Shown here: positions 21,931-34,642 of the stretch, one piece after another | How positions within the stretch are numbered: the stretch's first letter is position 1 | Layout of the letters: each line of letters starts with the position of its first letter | Assembly (NCBI RefSeq): GCF_963583255.1 | Contig: NC_084803.1 | Coordinates: forward strand, 21,098,428-21,162,427 | Source: Pyrus communis | Lineage: Eukaryota > Streptophyta > Magnoliopsida > Rosales > Rosaceae | Length of the DNA stretch: 64,000 bases | Direction of reading: 5' to 3' | The notes under the pieces: generated by a model | Database searches by the model: none | The model's input: the letters and a program-made list of their open reading frames with translations, nothing else | Told to the model about the DNA's origin: nothing | Position numbers and translations under genes: made by a program

Positions 21931-24378
21931 CTATTGATCCCAGTAGTTTCTAAGTTGCGACATGTGGAGCAAAAGTTCATCCCTGCCCAAGCCAGTTACA
22001 CTGCTGAAAATCCCTGAGGTTGTCATCTGCGTTCGCCCGCCGTCATTTTGTCACACTTGGTGAAGGCAAAAGTCATCGGTATCTAAAAAGCAGAAAGAGC
22101 ACATGAATTATGAGCAATTTATGAAGAAGTTAACATAAAGTTATTTCATATCGAAGAGCAGTGTACGTTGTTACGTCCAAGCCAATTAGCGCAGTCTAGG
22201 TTGATTTTCTGAGGCGGAACACTAGCATCAACAAGGAGTAGGACAATAACAAGAGTATCTCTGTTCAAAAAGAAACCTTTGGTGAATGCAGACCAATCCA
22301 TTCGAGCAGCTTCTGGAGCTTTAGCAAACCTACATACAAAGAAAATCACTAGACATAAGAAAATAAAAGGAAGAGAAGGCGAAGGTATTTTATTCAATTA
22401 CTGTATATTGCTACTGAAACTATATAGAATACTGAAATAACAAGATTAAGTCCTTATTGTCTGCATGAAATGTTTTACATATGAATTCAGACAAACATTA
22501 GAAAAAAGAAGTTAAAGGAATTTAGCAATCTCTTAAGCAAAATAATCTTCAAGCTTACAGCTGGTACCAGGACAGCAGCCCACATTAAAATTGAAAGTTT
22601 TAAACTTCAAAAGAACGACAACCAGAAAAATGGAAAGGGCCACCTAACTATGCTCTTGACTGATAATTATGTGACAATCTCTACAGCACAAATAAGGTTT
22701 CTTAGTCAATGTTAGCATGAATAATGCCTAAATGTGTTCGAGTGGATAAAAATGAGTACAGGCTCAATTGCCCAAGGGAGTGGTTATGCATTTAAATTCT
22801 GATGGAAAAAATGAACACCGGCTTTTTTTCATTTCCAAAGGGCTGGTGGCATATTTTCAAATTATAATGGATTGATTGAACACAGGGTTTCTAATGTATA
22901 GGTACCCGTTTATGAGCAAATATCACCATTCTACAGAAACAAAATCGTCACAATTGTGCATATTAGATATCCATCATCCCAGGGTATATTCCTTGACATC
23001 AACTAGTGCGTATCAAACACACTTAAACTTGGAACTTGTAACTTAAGGGGAAATGTGACAAGAACGCTACGCGCTATTAAAATTGTAGTAGCAGAAACAG
23101 GGATTCCAGCAAGCTCTCTCCACCACTTATACAAAATTCAGCTTACACAACAAGTTCATAAAAGTAATCATTTTCCAATGTCAGTGAGTGACAAGATGGA
23201 AACTTAGTAAATTAGACTAAGAACTACTGGACCCATTAAGAATAATGTCATAGGACTTAGATATTCAGCATTTGTAATAAACTCAAGTCACCAAAGCCCT
23301 GACCACGACAGAGAGCTGGTTGGCAAGAGAGCTGTATTCATTACGAAGCAGTAGGCAATGAAATGCATGTCAAATAATATGCAGGAATCAGGATAACGGT
23401 TAGTAAGTGAAAACTTAGTTTCATGCGCGTAGAGCATCTTCCTATACTAATTTGTGTTCTTCATTACTTCACTGATACATATACTGACTTGCATGGATTG
23501 GTGACACATCATTTGCTTTGCAAATTTGGTCTCCCTAGCATTACCTGACTTGCATTGTACGAACAAACTCAAACCCAACTGATCTAGAGCTAATTCCAAT
23601 AAAGTTCAAGACTTTCTTCAGCGCAACTAGTTCCAAACAGTCACAAAATGGAGATAACATAACCTAGGAGATTAAAGGCCACAAGCTGAAATTTTTTTTT
23701 TTTCTTTTATATACGAAAGAAGGAAGTGCCTTACCCATAACCAGGCAAATCCACAAAGTAGCAACTTTTGTTGACCAAGAAATGATTGATGAGCTTCGCC
23801 TTCCCTGCATAAGTTCACACAAAGATAATCAAAACCCAGATGCCAAAACACATTCAAACTCCACAAGTTTACACAAAAATAATCAAAGCCCAGAAGAAAC
23901 CTGGTTTCTTAGATGTAAGAGCAACATCCTTCTTGCGAACAAAGGAATTAATGAGCGAGGACTTGCCCACATTGGACCGACCCAGAATAGCGAATTCGGG
24001 CCGGTCATGCTTGGGACATTCCTTGGCTCTGGCACTGCTCTTCACGAACTCCACCTACTTAATCTTGGCGTCACCGGCGTAGGGTCTGAGCACGATGTTC
24101 GACCCGGGTAGGACCATGTTCTCAATCATCTCCTCGGCCGGGTCGACCCCGGGCGACATGAACAGGACGGTCTTGTCCAGGATTGAGTTAGCCGTGGCTT
24201 TTGGAGCTGAGACGTGGGGTTTTGGGTTTCGGTTTTGGTTCGGACGGGTCGGGTTTGAGAGGAGGGTTCGGAAGGAGAGAGTGAAAGGTCGGGTTTTGAT
24301 AGGTGGAAGGGGAGACGGTGATAAGAAGGAAGTGATTTGCAGGGTCAGGAGGCGGTTTCTGAGTAAGATTGTGTGGGA
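21931..24378 (-). pseudogene. EngB: EngB/YihA-type GTP-binding protein gene, decayed
   Basis: Four exons align with plant EngB-type GTPases, used in organelle ribosome assembly or division. Exon 1 (23901 upward) holds the P-loop GRSNVGKSS; exon 2 (23735-23804) holds DLPGYG (G3); exon 3 (22167-22329) holds FAKAPEAARMDW and VDASVPPQKI; the last exon (21931-22082) holds FTKCDKM (G4 TKCD) and a C-terminus of GLGRDELLLHM type. Splice sites are GT-AG with correct phases. Lesions: TAG at 24055-24057 just before VEFVKSS; no ATG upstream in the open frame (open only from 24378); Ala instead of the conserved G2 Thr in exon 2; and in the last exon a frameshift plus loss of about 25-30 codons after TKCDKM, with the C-terminus in another frame. 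A MULE-type element starts 114 bp upstream. Confidence 0.85.
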
Positions 24379-24491
24379 TCAAGAGAGGCTTTGTTTCGTG
24401 AGGTTATCGGAAAGACCGAAGGACTATTTAATAAGAAAACTAATGGAATGAATTTGAAATTTTTGATTTTTAATGATAAGAGTAAAATAAA

Positions 24492-25861
24492 GAGAAATTT
24501 TATTTAAATCTATTTAACTTTTTTTTACACCTAATTTAAATTTTAAATGTTAATTGTCTATTTTACTCTATTGCATAATTATTATTAAATACAAAATGAA
24601 ATTAATAATAAAACTCAAATTTATTAATAAACACAAACACTATAATTAAACCCTATAATCATTCTTTGTTTATTCTACATTCGTTATGGCTAAAACCCTA
24701 ATAGTTTTCATAGAGAAAAATAAGGTTTTTTTTTTATTGATGGATGATGATTTTGAAGTTTTGAATCCTCCAACCAAGGTATGACTCAATTTATGAATTT
24801 TTTTGTTCGTTTGATTTCAATTTTTTAGAGTGTAGAAGCTATTTACTGTAATTTTTTTCAACAAATACAACGAAAGCATCCTACCTTCCGACTAAAACAA
24901 CAACAAAAGCATCCAACGATGAAAAATGTCCAGTGTGAAAGGACCTAGTAACTGGTTGAATTGTCCATAAGTGGACTCCTCGTTCGCTATGTTTATACTG
25001 ATTGTTTTAACTGAAAGTTCAGTTTCTTATGGCATTTGTAATGTTAAAATATGCTCGAATCCAGCACACTACAGATGCATGAATGAAATCGTTAATTGAG
25101 CAAACACAAGAAATCAACAAGCCTTTCTATTTTAGAAGTTTCATTTGTATACAATTTTCACTGGTACGTGATAGGGCTTGTGTTAGTGAGGTGAAAAATG
25201 TGCGAGTTGACGCATTCTCAACAAGTCTAAGTGCACTTAAAACGCGTTAGACGAGACACCAGTTGAATTCCTATTAAAGCACTTAAAGCCTCTATCACTA
25301 GAAGCAAACCAAGTAATAAACTAACTCAATACCACAAGTCTAACCGTTAATTATGGTAGAAGTTATTTGCCTAGTAGCTTCCACGCTATAAGAGCGGTAC
25401 TCCTCTCCGTTAGAAAATCAGGTAAGCACTTACCCGAACGCAACCCGTCACCACTCCCAACAGGTAACCTTCTCCAGTTTTTGTTTATGTGTGTACTAGC
25501 TTTCCCCACTGGGGTGGTAGCCCTCTCTGGCCTTTTCTAGTTATGATTTCCAAAAGGACAACCCCATAACTATACACATCGCTTTTCGCAGTGATTTTTA
25601 GCATGCATGCATATTTTGCAGGTAACAATTGAATTATCAGCTTTTGTGTTGTGGAAGAACTTAGGTCTAAACACATCAAATTTAACTTCTAAAAATGACA
25701 TGGGTGTAAAAATAAATCCACATATTGAATTGAGTTTATGGGGGTATATTAGGTATTAAATTTAGGTTTAAAGAGATATTAATAGTTTAGTTAAAATCAA
25801 ATAGGTGCAAAGAGTAAGCAGGGTGTAGAAATAGGTTAGATGAGTTTAAATAAAATTTTGG
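24492..25861. mobile_element. Mutator-type element B carrying a kinase fragment (Pack-MULE-like)
   Basis: The ends GAGAAATTTTATTTAAATC (24492) and inverted GTTTAAATAAAATTTTGG (to 25861) match the ends of element A at 7362-8297; subterminal homology also includes TGATTTTGAAGTTTTG near 24750. Flanking 9-mers TAAAATAAA and TAAAGTGAA agree at 7 of 9. About 1.37 kb, no transposase. The interior holds a receptor-kinase piece near 25533-25622 and otherwise unrecognised sequence. Confidence 0.75.
25533..25622 (-). pseudogene. Receptor-like kinase fragment inside element B
   Basis: The - strand frame 25679-25485 contains KSDVYSYGVVLLEIITRK, the invariant plant RLK segment of kinase subdomain IX, preceded by PAKYA, a worn version of the APEYA box. 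The catalytic loop, DFG and N-lobe are absent, and homology fades within about 10 residues on either side. It is therefore a captured fragment rather than a gene. Host source family is an RLK, possibly LRR type. Confidence 0.7.
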
Positions 25862-25898
25862 TAAAGTGAATAGTTTTAAGATTAATTTTTTAGTGTAA

Positions 25899-25985
25899 GT
25901 ACTGAGAGTTTTTCGTTAAAGTGAACAGTACTGAGAGTTTTTTATTAAAGTGAACAGTACTGAGAGTTTTTCATTAAAGTGAACA
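25899..25985. repeat. 29-bp tandem repeat, three copies
   Basis: Units starting GTACTGAGAG at 25899, 25928 and 25957, each ending near AAAGTGAAC. They directly follow the right end of element B, whose flank (TAAAGTGAATAG) resembles the unit, so slippage next to the insertion is likely. Confidence 0.85.
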
Positions 25986-27427
25986 TATTTAATAAGGCAA
26001 TTTTGGTGACAATGGAGGCTTGGATTTTTGCTAAGTTTGAGCGGAATGATCTTTATTTATTTTGTTTTTTCTTCTTATTTTTCTATTCGTGCTATATTTT
26101 TTATAATCAAATTTGAAGTACGAAGATGAAGATTGAGCTGAATGACTTTGAACTTGAGATGAGTTGAAGAGGAAAGCTTAATTATTAGGATAATTCACCA
26201 CTTGTAAGGATATCCATTATAATCTTATCTTTTAAAAGTTTGATTTTATGCTTGTTGAAACTTAATTTGTAGTTGACGCGTTTGCTTATTTAGGATAGAA
26301 TATTCTAACGCTAAAATCGATGATCTTGATTCATTTTATTCCTCTAGTCGAATTACTGATTGGATTGTGATAATATAATTTGGGCCAGGTCATGTTGGAA
26401 GTTTGTTGATGTAATTTCATTTTAATAAAATGATATGAACTTGTTATTCACAAAAATCAAACTTTATAAAAAAGGAAAGGATTATGAGTGGCGATCGTTG
26501 AGCAGAGCTTTCTTGGTTTTAGTTATGGTCGTGGTTTGTTCAATCTCATATTCTATAGCCCGGATTGTTGTCGGTAGTGGTGTTTATGGTTTGTGCACTT
26601 GGAAAAGGACTAAGAGAAGGAAACTCCGCGTTTGTTGGAGGGGACTCATAGAAGGGCTTCTTTACCAACAATTGTAAAATTATTAGAGATTGGTGCAGCC
26701 CTTTCTTCGTGGAGCCTGTACGACTCTCGGGCTTGCAATGTGTTTAGTCCTCATGATTAGGGTCTAGGGGACGTTTGTTTGCCCTTGCTAGCTTTCATTG
26801 GACTAGACTGGATTAGATATTAGTTAGTCTGTGTTTGTTGCCTTCTAGTACTAGCTTTAATGTGACTAACGAGGACTCGCCTCACCTAAAGAACTCGTTA
26901 GACTGTCTTAGGGAGAGCCCCTAAACCATGGACTCCATAAGAGCATTTCTACGCTAAAAAGCCCCTCGAGCAATAGGCAATTCAATCCTCCCAAGTGAAT
27001 ACTAACTATCTTTAGTAAACAATAACTGCCTAAGTGCGTCTTCACTCCTAAACTAAATAGCTCAGGTAATTTGTATTAAAATATTATTAAACTATTTTAT
27101 AAAATAATAAAAGATAATTTATTTTTTTATTTAGGATGATAATAAAAGATTGATTGGAAGTATTTGAAAATATTAAAATGTGGTGTAAGGTGGAAAAACA
27201 TGGTTAGGTATTAATAGAAAAATAAATTATTATTATTATTATTATTATTTTGTATTTTTTGTATTTTAATTAATTTTTAAGATTTTTTTAATAATTTTTT
27301 GTAGTTTTAATTAATTTTTTTAGATGTCAACCTTGCATCACATGGCCTAGGACTAAGTTAGTAGATTTTAGCCTAGGTGAGCGGAATGGGTTGGAGGAGT
27401 TTTGTGGGAGGAAGGGGATTTATAGGG
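25986..27427. other. Intergenic; possible transposon end near 26760-26960; (TTA)n near 27226
   Basis: No gene supported. The 80-codon frame at 26435-26677 (+) has a hydrophobic patch but no motif. Sequence at 26765-26960 (GACGTTTGTTTGCCC, GGACTAGACTGGATTAG) resembles, in inverse orientation, words at 37260-37360 and looks like the end of a repeat family. A TTA microsatellite occupies about 27226-27250. Confidence 0.35.
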
Positions 27428-27580
27428 GTGTATTCAATTGGGATTTTAAGAGATTTTAGTTCTTTTAATTAATCTAGGAGTATTCAATTAGGATTTTCAG
27501 CCTGTATTCAATTAGGATTTTAAGATAGTTTATTAAAATCCTTAGAAATCTGAGGGTATTCAATTAGGATTTTAAAGAAG
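27428..27580 (+). repeat. Cluster of GTATTCAATTRGGATTTT direct repeats
   Basis: The 18-mer GTATTCAATTAGGATTTT or a one-base variant occurs four times at roughly 27432, 27479, 27504 and 27558. Clustered subterminal repeats with GGTGTATTCAATTGGG at the outer edge resemble one end of a TIR transposon related in style to the element at 47276-50325. The other end was not located. Confidence 0.55.
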
Positions 27581-30081
27581 TTTATTTCTAGGTGTTAGGA
27601 ATTTGTTTTAAATTTTTTTAAAAAGATGAGAAATTGGAGAGAATTTGAGAGATTTCATAGTGTATTTTAAGCATTCCCAAATCTCACCTCCTCCCCTGAG
27701 ATTTCGAGGAAATTGAATCAAAATTTTACATAGAATATCTAAAAATCAATTAAACTCCATCAAATTCTATGGATATATAAATTCAATAAAATACCATAAA
27801 ATCTCAACATAATGCACTCTCCTTAATTCACTATCCCCTAGGAGATTTGAGAGGGGAGGAAGTGCTCTAAGACACTTGCTCCGTCATGTTCTCTTCTCGT
27901 GTCCTCTCCTTTGCACCTCGCCCCGAACCCAAAATCATGAACAAAGCCTTAGATTTGAACCTCAATCGAAGAACCCACGAGCTCCGTCGTCTGATTCACC
28001 TCAAACTCGACCTCGATTTTCGACGAAATGGGCTTTGGGCTCCGTCCTTCTCGATCTGTTAAACCGCTTTATCTTCGACAAGGACCTCATTGACTGTGTC
28101 ATCTCCATCATTTGCTTCACATTTTGGGGTTTTATAAAAAAGCCCAAAAATGACATCGAGTATGTATTGAATTTTCTATCTCTGTATCATAATTTTTGTT
28201 TTGAAATTCTTTTTTTTATAAATTTTTACAAATTTATCTGTGAATTTGGTGGTAGAATTTCTGCAAGGCTTTTTATATTAGCATCACACAAAATGTTGGA
28301 TGCACCCCACATTAAAATGTAATATTAATGATTTATTTACCCTACTATGCAATGAGAAATTTGACCCTATTGGGTTAAAAAAAATAAAAAAATTTCTAAA
28401 TACACGCCAAATCACTTTTTACGTATTATTTGACTTCTTCAACTATCAAAACCCCTCCCACCCTCCATTGTTGAATAAACCCCTAACCAATGAAATTACA
28501 AACATGTTGAATTATTTTCGAAAACTTCACATGAGGTAAGACTTCATATTTTTTGTTGTTTTAGTGATTTCGACGATATCAATAATTATTTAATCTTGGT
28601 TTTGTTGCGTTATTTAAGCTTCTATGTTCATATTCATCTTTTAGCGATCACATGAATTACATGAAGAATTAAACACCTAAAATTACCACCTAATATTAAA
28701 AATAGACAACATGGGTTTTAATGGTGGAATTGAAATAAACCCACATATGCTTAAATCCCAAGCGACATCTTTTGTCAAAATTCCAGTCAGCATTTTTTGT
28801 CCAAATAAGAAGCTTTATTGATTATTTGCATAAGACTAACAGAGCATAAGACTATGCCCCCCTTTACCGATTAAAGTATTAGACTAATATTGATATTGAG
28901 TTGTATGATGATTCTTAGCAAATATATGAGGTGTATGATTCTTAGTAAATAAACGAGGATTTGATACAAATTTTTGGTGTATTTAAACAAGATAGTATAC
29001 AAGGCAATGGTTGTATGATTCTTAGAAACTGAACTAAAATATATTCAGTGCCAGGCGAGAGTACATTTTTAAAAAGAAGACTTTTTTAATGGTGATTTTC
29101 AACTAGGCAATGGTTGCAGTGAATATAGCATGGCCATGTTCTTTTGGGAGATCATGAACTGATTGCAGAGTGAGGGCAAAAGCCATGGCCCCCGAAGCCT
29201 TACTCAATCTCATAATTCAAGAATTAGCACTTATGAATCTTATAATTCAAAAACCATGGCTCCCAAACTGTTGCGCTATTTTAAGATGCTTTCTTGCAGG
29301 TCGACTTGGTTCGACCAAAATATGCACAAGAAAATGAAAACAACATGGTAACTTTGAAATCATTATTAATGCTATTGAAAAACGTTCAAATGAACCTAAA
29401 CATTTTTCAAATCATTCAATTTGAAATCATTCGGCAAATTAACATTAGATGGTTTGAAATCATTCGGAAAAATAAAAAATGAGTGTTATAAGATTTGAGA
29501 AATGTGGTGTATGTATAAGATGTATATTGAGAATGTGGGGTGTGAGGTGTGAGGGTATTATGGGGAAGGAAGTGGGGTGTATTAAGATAATTTTTAATTG
29601 AAAAAGCAAATATGAGGTGTATTCATGTGGGGTTTATTCAACAATTTGTAGGGTGTTAATATAATAAGCCTTTGTGTAAATTGCTGTCATTATGTTACGG
29701 ATGTTTAGCAAAATGAGCATAATCGTCAAAAGATTTGCAGTTTTTGCAATTTTTTTAGCAAAATGGGTATATATTTTGATGTGCTTACATGTTCATGGCC
29801 AAATTGTTATTAGTGATTGCCGCCTATGATTACTGTTTTTTTTGTAGCTAAACATTTCTTCACATCATTCGGTTTGCTTCTGTTTATATCCAATCTCAGA
29901 AGCCAACTTGTTTCATGCTCAAAATATGCTACTGTATTTGCTACCACTCTAGATCTCACGCCTTCGTGCAATTGCAGCCAATGGAGGAAAAATAAGAAAA
30001 TTTTGTAGGGACATTGCTCTCTAGCTCGATGAGAGGTACAATTGTTTGTGTAAGAGCTGCATTATGCTCTATATGTATTTT
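27581..30081. other. Intergenic; unrecognised frames and a 16-bp inverted pair
   Basis: The frame at 27876-28322 (+), and the alternative frame from 27885 (MFSSRVLSFAPRPEP), look coding-like for about 50 codons, GC-richer than the surroundings, but I recognise no family; a captured fragment is possible. TTGTTGAATAAACCCC (28468-28483) has its exact complement at 29629-29644, which may mark ends or arms of an element of about 1.2 kb. Nothing else supported. Confidence 0.35.
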
Positions 30082-30086
30082 AGAAT

Positions 30087-30833
30087 TGTTGGAGAACAAT
30101 TTAGAAACAAAATAATAGAAATACAAAACTTGAAATACTTATACTTTATTACTTAAAACTACTTGCAATACATAATGAAATTACACAATAAATACAGAAA
30201 TTAAAATGATACTAACTTAAATGAATCAAAGGTAGAGGCTAATGCAAAAACTATGTCATTTGACTAGTATTTCCGTCCCACTCTTGTGCTTATGGTTCTA
30301 CAACATTTGCTCAACCAGGATACAGCTACCTAATTCTACAACCTGCACTAGATTATAGAATTCTAGCAAATTGTTTTGTGTGTTTACTCTCTGAAAGGTT
30401 TTGTATGGGAGAGATGGGAAAAAGAAAAAAATGATCTACGATGGAACTGAGATTCCAATTATATAGGCTCTTTCATACATTTTGGATGTATCTGAAGCTA
30501 CACAACTCTTTGGAAAGAGTTGTGTCTATTAATCAAAACGTTTTTAATTAAAAAACGTAATTCGAAATTAAAATTAATGATCTAATTAATTTTAATTCTT
30601 AGGCCCCAAGTGCTCCAAGACCCAAGGCCCTTGTCTTGATTAATTACTATTAATTTATTTTAATATTATGATATAATCATCAAGCCTAATCCACACAATT
30701 CGTGGCCCAAACCTCAATTCTCATTCCAAATGGTCCAACACCTAATTACTAATAAAGGTGACTAACTTAATATAAGGACCTCAAGTTCCTTGAGTTCCCT
30801 GATGTGGGACTAAAGGAGCTCAAAACTCCTACA
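30087..30833 (-). mobile_element. Solo LTR (family A, copy 2)
   Basis: Bounded by TGTTGGAG (30087) and CTCCTACA (to 30833) with AGAAT duplicated at 30082-30086 and 30834-30838. In reverse complement it aligns end to end with 6988-8674 minus the nested insert. It keeps the uninterrupted GAGCCTATATAATTGG site where copy 1 carries element A. 747 bp, no adjoining internal region. Confidence 0.92.
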
Positions 30834-31413
30834 AGAATTTCAAAATCAATAACACCTTGACATCAATTAAGCTGCCCTTGATGGCCTTAGTTCAACTTTA
30901 ATGTTCATAAATGACACTCAAAAGTATTTATCTGCGAAATTATCGTTCACTGCTCGTGTGTTCGAATTGACATCTGTATCTAGAAGTCCACATGAGCATC
31001 TTTTTGTGGTTCCCTTTCTGGGTAAGTCCTCTAGTATAGGGTCATCTATGCAAAAGGAAGAATCAACAACTGATGAAAAAGGCCTCGGGTTTAAGGGGTA
31101 TGATATGCTTACAGTCTTCACAGCTAGGTGGTAGGGTACTAATTTACATCCTTTGATTATAGAATAGTCTGAGGATAGCTATGCTTATGACAGCAATGGG
31201 AAGAAGTATCTTGACTTGATGCATTAAAGTTTGATCTTCCAGCTCCATTTGTATTCAGCACGCTGACTGCCCGTAGTAGGGGCGCCATCACCTTCCAGGT
31301 GAGACAGAAGAGTTCTCTACGAGACTAGCAAACAATATGACATTATATTTATTGCCGACGATGGGGACGAGGTAATCTATGACTTCGAAGGCTTGGCTAT
31401 GTGCATGGGTGTG

Positions 31414-32915
31414 TGTTGACCCTAAAAACTACCAAGTCTATGTGGCACGCAAGCCAAGTAATTAATAAGCTAACTATGTTCTTTGGTTGTGTGCGGGGCA
31501 TGCCAACTCGAGTCGGCCGAGTTTGGCCAGGGAGTAAAATGTGTTGATGTTGCATTGGGCATGCTGCTGACTTCTTGATCTTGCGATTGTGGCCGAGAAA
31601 GGAACACGTCTCGGCCTTTGGGTTCTAGAGCCTGAAGACAAGGCTGTTATTCTTGCGAAGTTCACGGATCGTCGACGCCGGGTACGGTCACCCTGATTAT
31701 ATTCGTGAGAGTATAAGCACGTCGGACTGGCACCAAGCCATACGAACACAAGTACTCGAAAGAGATGTATGTCTTGATGGTGAATGTGGTTCGGCCGTCA
31801 GAATGCCGAAATCTAAAACTTAATTATGAATATCCAATCATAAACAACTCGGCATTCAATGTGCTGAGTCCAATAACTTGTAACACCTCACTTCGCCGAG
31901 AAGGTTAATAGGATGACCTCTACCAACAAAGACTCGAAAATCCTTGTCGATAAAGACTTGGATAGGTAATCAGTCGGCCTCGACGCAGTGCTATTTATCC
32001 AAACTAAAGGTGCTCTGTGGTCGCCTGATTCTGCAGCAACACTACTGTTTATCCAAATTGAAGATAATCACCGGTTGCCTTCACAGTGCTGTTTATCCAA
32101 ACTAAAGATGTGTTGGTGAAAAAGGAAAATAAAAGTCTCAAGGTTGTTAAGAGATTTCGCATAAAGCGAGAGTTTGCACAGGGCAGTTTGTGTGTTGAAT
32201 TGGAGGGGTTCTGAATGTTGTCACTGCCTCTGTATTTATAATTCACTAGTAACCCTAGGATTGTCGTCATAAGTTACGAAATAATACGAATATTCTCTCA
32301 AATATGCATGATCCCACTTGGCGTGGCCTTCATGATTTCATAGAAACCAATCGAGACTCAAACTCTCAAAGTCTAAGCCTACTTAGACCTCTTATTGCTC
32401 ATTATCCCAAATATCCATGTTGAGTGAATCTGGCTCCATGAATAACCACATGTTGACCCACGATGCAAAAGCTTATACCAATATGCTAAATCATTTAGCA
32501 CAATCAACAAGATAATTGTTGCCATCTTATCACCACCACGTGTAGAATCATCTTTCAAGCACATCACCATTTTGACTTCACCTTTATCCCATTGTTCCAC
32601 GTGGTTATGCATGCGCATCCATTCAAATATGGAACCCATGCAATTGACTACATACCAAGCTACATAGAACTCTCCTTATTGCCACAATAATTGTAGAGGG
32701 TTAGCAAGCAGCCAACTGTGCAATCTCTTTTAATTTCTCCATGATCCAATAAAACTCTTGATAATCTACAAAAGAATCCCGTGAGTATCTCTGCAAGCTT
32801 TAAGGATATTTTCAAGATAATTACTATGATTAAAATTAATAGTAATTCCAAGAAAAATCTCTTAATTTACATAATCATCCGATGGCTTCGATCACTGAGG
32901 CCGAAAATGTAAAAT
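31414..32915 (-). repeat. 3' LTR of the gypsy-type element
   Basis: Very similar to 35256-36756 with scattered substitutions and small indels. It lacks the last dozen bases (CGAGTCCAAACA on the + strand) that close the other LTR. Contains three CTGTTTATCCAAA-type repeats (about 31990-32100). Confidence 0.88.
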
Positions 32916-33814
32916 TACCTCCCAGTTTCCTTGAATTTCGGCTTGTAAAATGAATGGTTAAGGAAATTAAGTTTTACGGCACTCCATAATTCTATGTTGA
33001 ATTGGATATTTGAAATGCCCACACTTCCGTCGAACATGAAATGGCGCCTCGGCCGTCTCCAATCCACTAACTTGAGATGGTATTAGCCAAACATGAGATC
33101 CTTGTTTAGCTCAAAAACCTATAACACAACCAAGACTTGGAGCCCCAACCATGCATACATATTTACAAAATGGGAGGCAGAAACTGAGCAAATCCTCCAA
33201 CTTCATTGTGGGGTCTCAGCCGAGTACTTTCTAACTCACAAGCATTATTATTTATTTCAACACCATCATGCTAAGAAACCAAGCTGTACTCGCCGAGAAC
33301 CAACAAACCAAACTGCTTGAGGTGTCTCCACGGTTAGTCGAAGTCACATCAATCACTGGCAGAATTCTCGATTACAAAATGACTATCCGAGCCGAGTCAA
33401 ACTAGCTTGACATACAAAAATTGATGATGCTATACTAAATTGCCGAATGCATGGATAAAGTCGGCGGCTTGTGACCAATCTGCTGTACCTGACCTCACCA
33501 AATATAATAAAAACCCTTTGTTGTTTTTGGCCTTTCTATGAGGATAAAGCAACACGACTCTCCTTCTCTTGAAGTCTTAAGAAGACATGGTGGCTAGGTT
33601 CAAACATCAATTCATGCCCCAAATCATGTATCTTTATGGATATGGTCTTACTTGCACCCACTTTGATCGCCTTTATTCCAAAGCATGATTTTTGCAGAAA
33701 CCAACTGTAGCCACCAAACTTAACTCATAGTGCGATCAAGCTTCGAAAATTAATCGATGCACCGAATTTCCAAGGAAAAAGAATAAAACCACTCTACTTC
33801 GTTCGGTCCTCTAA

Positions 33815-33985
33815 AAAACCTTTGGACACTACCAAACTTGACGTGCAATGTGGCCAAGCTCATCAACAGATACTGGGTTGCTCGGCCTGCTGTCAGTTTA
33901 TTCATTTGGTCGTCTTGAAAACCATTGGACACTACCGAACTCAACGTCCAATGCGGCCAAGCTAGCAACATATACTGGGTATCTC
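33815..33985. repeat. Imperfect duplication inside the gypsy-type element
   Basis: TTTGGACACTACCAAACTTG (33821) recurs as TTGGACACTACCGAACTCA (33926), each followed by GTCCAATG/GTGCAATG, GGCCAAGCT and ATACTGGGT. Unit length about 105 bp, two copies, non-coding. Confidence 0.7.
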
Positions 33986-34512
33986 AGCCTGTGCGTCGGT
34001 AATATAAAACCAACTCATTTACCACCGAACAACATCGTCGAACAGCAAAACCTTTTCAATACATGACTCGGCACAGACTTGATGGACTTGCCGAGCTCGG
34101 CGAGAAAAATACCATAAATACCTCGACAATTAGAAACCTTTAAGACCACTCCACTTCATTCGGTGAAACTTGACCACTGAGCTCGGTGGGCATCCTCAAT
34201 AGTATCATAGCAAGCACACCCACGCCATGGGTAGGACGCCAGTGCAGAGTCTTGCTGTTCAAATACCTCGGTGCCATGCAAAATTCCTTGGGTCGAGTGT
34301 TAGTTACATAGTCACCATTTTAAACACGTCTCGGCCTTCACCATGGCACCCTTTTTCCAATCACAATCATTGTTTCCAGCATGCATGATTCCATCAAATA
34401 ACATCTTGATTATCTCGGCTGTTAAAACTTGGAATAAAGAGATATTATTTGCCCCCCTATTTTCTTATGCATCGGCCTGAAAGGCCGAATGGTTAAGAAA
34501 ATAATTTATTTA

Positions 34513-34535
34513 TTATATATATATATATATATATT
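34513..34535. repeat. (TA)n microsatellite
   Basis: Uninterrupted TA run of about 11 units within the gypsy-type element. Confidence 0.9.
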
Positions 34536-34642
34536 AGCAAATGAAAATAAAAGTGGCCAATCCATGAAAAGGAGGAGGTCAACGGTGCTTTATTTCGAGC
34601 CGAGATACTTTGATATCAACGTTTTCTAAGCCGAATAAAGAA

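Noticed and set aside
25841..25990. CRISPR-like short direct repeats
   Set aside because: Three contiguous 29-bp units without spacers in a plant genome: simple tandem repeat.
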